NCBI GenBank assembly: GCA_964434955.1
Contig: CAYSXI010000067.1
Location: forward strand, 1 to 25,591
Source of the DNA: JANQLU01 sp964434955
GTDB taxonomy: Bacteria > Planctomycetota > Planctomycetia > Pirellulales > Pirellulaceae
Reading direction: 5' to 3'
Length of the DNA stretch: 25,591 nt
Under the pieces are notes generated by a model that did no database searches, was not told where the DNA came from, and worked only from the letters and a program-made list of their open reading frames with translations. Of the stretch, positions 22,473 to 25,591 are shown in pieces (positions within the stretch are counted from its first letter, which is position 1; each line of letters begins with the position of its first letter). The position numbers and the translations under genes were made by a program.

Positions 22473-23902
22473 TTCAAATGAGAAATCGCATGCTTTCCGA
22501 GACGGCATACAGTGAAATTGCTTTGCCTTCGTTGAAGCTGGCTCGTTCATCTCGTCTGGCAAGGAGAGTCGGAAAAGTCCTCTTTGCTCTGCTCTTGTTC
22601 GGTTCCGTGGCGGTTGTTTTTGCACCTTGGCAGCAATCGGTGAAAGGGACCGGCAACGTGATTGCTTACGCGCCGCTTGAGCGACAGCAGACGATGGAAG
22701 CACCCATCGAAGGTCGAATTGTTCGTTTGGGCGATGGGATTGTTGAAAATGGATTCGTGAAGAAGGATCAGCTGATCGCTGAAATGGCCGACATCGATCC
22801 CGATTTTCTCAATCGACTCATTGCTCAGGAATCAGCGACGAAAATTCAGGTGAAAGCGAACGAGACCTTTCTGGCGGCAAGCAAGCGCAACTACGAGACC
22901 TCGAAAACAATCGTGACTTCGCTTGATGCCCAGCTTAAGTCCTATGAGCGAGCGAAAACGGAGATTCTGGCTTCGGCAGACGCCGACGTCGCGGCAGCCA
23001 AAGACAAAGTCGACGTGGAAAAGCAAGCGCTCGCGGAACTCAACGCGGCCCTACCTCAACTTCGCGACGACTATCATCGCCAGAAACAGCTTTTCAAAGA
23101 AGAAATTCATTCCGAGTACAAGTTTCAACAGGCCGAACGAAAGTACAACGAAACACTTGCCAAAATCAAAAAGGCCGACGCTAAAATTAGCCAGGCAACG
23201 AACAATCAGAAAAGCAAGGAGCGTGATCGAAAGGCCAAGGAAGAAAAAGCCCAGGTCGACATTGACTACGCAACGGCAGCACTTCGAAAGGCCAAGGGTG
23301 ACGTCGCCAAAGCCGAAACGGAAGTAGCGAAAGCGGAGTCCGAGCTTACCAAAGCAAAGAAGGATCTGTTGGCGATCGAAACGAAGGTCGCACGGCAAAA
23401 GAACCAAAAGGTCTATGCGCCCTTTGATGGATTCGTCACCCGGATTACGCCCAACCAGGGTAGCCAGATTTTGAAGAAGGGTGATCCAATTTGCGTGATC
23501 GTTCCCGATACGGCCGACCGGGCTGTGCAAGTTTGGTTGGACGGAAACGATGCACCTTTGGTTGAACCAGGACGCCATGTGCGGCTGCAGTTCGAAGGCT
23601 GGCCCGCGATCCAGTTTGCCGGCTGGCCATCGGTCGCCGTTGGAACCTTCGGCGGGGAAATCATCTCGGTTGACGCGACCGACGACGGCAAAGGCAAATT
23701 TCGTGTCTTGATCCGACCGGACAACACCGACCAACCTTGGCCTGAGCAACGATTCCTTCGCCAAGGCGTCCGGGCTAATGCTTGGGTATTGTTGGAAAGA
23801 GTCCCTCTCTGGTTTGAGATTTGGCGAAGTATGAACGGCTTCCCGCCAACCATTGAGAACAGTGAAAACGAACTCGGAAAAACGCCAAAACTGCCGAAAT
23901 AG
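22469..23902 (+). CDS. HlyD-family membrane fusion/adaptor protein
   Basis: This 477-residue periplasmic adaptor bridges an inner-membrane exporter and an outer-membrane channel. The cytoplasmic N-terminus (1-35) is followed by one membrane helix (about 36-53) and a lipoyl half-motif (GTGNVIAYAPLERQQTMEAPIEGRI). A long Ala/Lys/Glu-rich coiled-coil hairpin covers about 105-325, with KAETEVAKAESELTKA repeats near its end. The second lipoyl half and beta-barrel follow (VYAPFDGFVTRITPNQGSQILKKGD, then about 345-455). It overlaps the ATPase gene by 4 bases and has its own excellent AGGAGGTG site (from 22457), so it can be translated whatever happens at the upstream TAG. The substrate of the system is not encoded recognisably nearby. 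Confidence 0.93.
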   Translation: MIQMRNRMLSETAYSEIALPSLKLARSSRLARRVGKVLFALLLFGSVAVVFAPWQQSVKGTGNVIAYAPLERQQTMEAPIEGRIVRLGDGIVENGFVKKDQLIAEMADIDPDFLNRLIAQESATKIQVKANETFLAASKRNYETSKTIVTSLDAQLKSYERAKTEILASADADVAAAKDKVDVEKQALAELNAALPQLRDDYHRQKQLFKEEIHSEYKFQQAERKYNETLAKIKKADAKISQATNNQKSKERDRKAKEEKAQVDIDYATAALRKAKGDVAKAETEVAKAESELTKAKKDLLAIETKVARQKNQKVYAPFDGFVTRITPNQGSQILKKGDPICVIVPDTADRAVQVWLDGNDAPLVEPGRHVRLQFEGWPAIQFAGWPSVAVGTFGGEIISVDATDDGKGKFRVLIRPDNTDQPWPEQRFLRQGVRANAWVLLERVPLWFEIWRSMNGFPPTIENSENELGKTPKLPK

Positions 23903-24025
23903 AATCAGGAATTGGGTGAAGGAGAAAACGCGATCCGAAGACGGGCGCGTTAAAGTTTACCCAGATTCTGCAGGTCGCATCTCGCAGGTCTGATTGTTCG
24001 AGTTGAATCAATTGCGACGATTATA

Positions 24026-24056
24026 GTCGAGTAACGACTTCACGGATTTACTCGAC
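24026..24056 (+). promoter_or_regulatory. Hairpin in the leader of the TolC-like gene
   Basis: A perfect 9-bp inverted repeat, GTCGAGTAA (24026-24034) and TTACTCGAC (24048-24056) with a 13-base loop, ends 6 bases before the ATG at 24063. There is no T-run, so it is not an intrinsic terminator. It would occupy the place where a ribosome site is expected and could limit translation of the outer-membrane component or serve as a protein-binding site. Confidence 0.55.
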
Positions 24057-24062
24057 GATTGC

Positions 24063-25591
24063 ATGAAGTTTTCGACGCTCGCTTCAACTTCTGTTTGGAC
24101 CAAATTGGTTGCCATTTCGTTGTTGGCGATCGGTTTGGGCTGCCGCGCCTCGGATCCAGTTCGGCATCGGCCGACGATTGCCGTGCGCACGGTTGAGCCT
24201 ATTGAAGAATCCTCTGAACCTGACTCCGCTCCTGTTCAAACGGTCGGATTCCAGGAAGAAACAAGAGATCAAAACTCGGTTCAAGAATCTGATCCGAAGA
24301 CTGAGCAGGAAAAACCGAACGCCACCAAGCCGCAAGACGACGGAAAATCCAAGCAGGAGCGTCCGGAACTTGAAGGCGCCGACAAGCCTTTATTTCCGCG
24401 GCTTATTCGCTCGAAGGAAGAAGGCCAGGACGATTCCTCAAAAACGTCCCTGGTATCAGTCGCAACATCGGTTCACAAGACCTATCCCCTGCTCGATCTG
24501 GCGTATCAGCAGAATCAAATTGCAGCCGGCAAGCAACTCGCATCGGTGGGTGGATTCGATACCGCCCTGAAGGCTTCGACTGAAAACGTGGCGCTCGGTT
24601 TTTATGAAAACTATCGCAACAAGACTGGCTTTTCCCAGCCGCTCTATCACGGCGGAGAAGTTTTCGCGGGGTACCGAAGTGGCCGGGGCGACTTTGAGCC
24701 CTGGTATCAGGAACGGGAGACCAATGAAGGCGGCGAATTCCGTTTTGGAACCCGCATCCCTTTGCTCCGTGACCGGGATATTGATTCAAGAAGAGCCAAG
24801 CTTTGGCAGGCCGAGTATGATCAGCAACGCGCCGTACCCGAGATCAGAAGCCAACTGATTGTTTTTGTGCGGGACGCGAGCGTGGCGTATTGGAGCTGGG
24901 TCGCGGCTGGCCAGAAGTATGAAATTGGAAAAGCCGCATTGGATCTGGCAAAGACCAGAAATGACCAGCTAAAACGTCGAGTGGATCTCGGCGCGGTCGA
25001 TCCTCCCGTGCTTCAAGACAACTTGCGTTCGATTGCTCGTCGCGAGGCCAAGCTGCTGGAGTTGAAGCGTAAGCTGGCGCAAGCTGCGATCAAGCTGTCC
25101 TTGTTCTATCGAACGGAAGACGGGCAGCCGATCGTTCTCAAAGTCGATCAGCTTGTGGGGTTTCCTCAGCCCAAGCCCGTGGATAAGAAAAGTGAAGAGC
25201 GAGACATTCGAACGGCATTGTCCAATCGCCCCGAGTTGGAGGTGCTAAATGCGATCCAGGGTCGCGTTCAAGTCGAACTCGAAGCGGCAAGAAACCGGGG
25301 TCTTCCCGCCATCGATGCCCGTGTAACCGGCTCGCAGGACGTTGGCGGCGCGACGAGTGCCAAGCGGGATAAATCCCAGTTTGAACTTGAAGCGGGGATC
25401 TTTTTTGACTTCAAGTTACAACGACGCGAAGCCATTGGTCGGTCACAAATCGCGAATGCCAAGCTGATCCAGATTTCAGCGAAACGGCAGTTCGCTCAGG
25501 ACAAGATTTCGGCCGAAGTGTCCGCAGCCTACGCGATTGTCCTGGCAGCTTATGAGCGGGTTGCGAAGGCGCGCGAGGCCCGAAGACTTGC
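24063..25591 (+). CDS. TolC-family outer-membrane factor (runs off right edge)
   Basis: The frame is open from ATG 24063 to the window end (509 codons seen). The N-terminus has a signal peptide ending LLAIGLGC; the Cys suggests a lipoprotein, but the lipobox is off consensus with Gly at -3. Residues 30-125 are an unusual Glu/Gln/Pro/Lys-rich linker. The rest is a TolC-like alpha-barrel repeat: FRFGTRIPLLRDRDIDSRRA, a long helix with AYWSWVAAGQKYEIG, a second helix with RREAKLLELKRKLAQA, then NRPELEVLNA and a second repeat (GIFFDFKLQRREAIGRSQIANAKL). It should form the outer-membrane exit of the ABC/HlyD system. The 160-base gap from the adaptor gene and a weak ribosome site suggest separate control. 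The C-terminus is outside the window. Confidence 0.9.
   Translation, partial: MKFSTLASTSVWTKLVAISLLAIGLGCRASDPVRHRPTIAVRTVEPIEESSEPDSAPVQTVGFQEETRDQNSVQESDPKTEQEKPNATKPQDDGKSKQERPELEGADKPLFPRLIRSKEEGQDDSSKTSLVSVATSVHKTYPLLDLAYQQNQIAAGKQLASVGGFDTALKASTENVALGFYENYRNKTGFSQPLYHGGEVFAGYRSGRGDFEPWYQERETNEGGEFRFGTRIPLLRDRDIDSRRAKLWQAEYDQQRAVPEIRSQLIVFVRDASVAYWSWVAAGQKYEIGKAALDLAKTRNDQLKRRVDLGAVDPPVLQDNLRSIARREAKLLELKRKLAQAAIKLSLFYRTEDGQPIVLKVDQLVGFPQPKPVDKKSEERDIRTALSNRPELEVLNAIQGRVQVELEAARNRGLPAIDARVTGSQDVGGATSAKRDKSQFELEAGIFFDFKLQRREAIGRSQIANAKLIQISAKRQFAQDKISAEVSAAYAIVLAAYERVAKAREARRL

Noticed and set aside
23051..23764. 237-codon frame antisense to the HlyD-type gene
   Set aside because: Its Leu/Phe/Gly-rich sequence mirrors the Lys/Glu/Ala-rich coiled coil on the sense strand; no independent evidence.

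Overview
The window looks like a chromosomal segment from a planctomycete, most likely of the Pirellulaceae type. The reasons are two divergent secreted sulfatases, a TIGR02999-type ECF sigma factor overlapping a Ser/Thr kinase, a large PEP-CTERM protein, and generally monocistronic, widely spaced genes. The assignment is by gene content only; no rRNA or tRNA gene is present. TAG is the commonest stop codon here (9 of 17 complete reading frames whose stop is in the window, against 4 TAA and 4 TGA).

Layout. 1-1813: two divergent sulfatases, the left one cut by the window edge. 2305-2797: a 52-residue Lys/Arg-rich protein whose only available start codon is ATC, then a cold-shock-domain protein and a bidirectional terminator shared with a convergent fatty acid desaturase (2843-3841, minus). 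4307-7420: a membrane-bound TPR-PAS hybrid histidine kinase with a C-terminal receiver. 7608-10551: single genes, namely a very short flagellar-rod-like protein, a MOSC protein, an unknown exported protein and an ARPP-1/DUF6569-like protein. 10756-12552: a CPA2-type cation/proton antiporter fused to a PTS EIIA-like domain. 12671-15091 (minus): a PEP-CTERM surface protein with a recent internal 573-bp duplication, divergent from an ECF sigma factor (15512-16042) translationally coupled to a kinase with a C-terminal FGE/sulfatase-modifying-factor-like domain (16039-18942). 19189-19653: an NTF2-like protein.

19799-25591: a type I secretion-like locus. A winged-helix regulator (minus) lies divergent from an ABC exporter, an HlyD-type adaptor and a TolC-type outer-membrane factor that runs off the window. 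A near-consensus promoter and an imperfect inverted repeat sit between regulator and exporter. The exporter is split by an in-frame TAG exactly between its membrane domain and its ATPase domain, and the ATPase half lacks several canonical catalytic residues. With the ATC-start gene, this is the most noteworthy part of the window.

Short tandem duplications (units of 11, 12, 12, 15 and 18 bp) recur across the window in spacers, in a signal-peptide junction and inside an enzyme-like domain. They point to slippage-type change in this genome.
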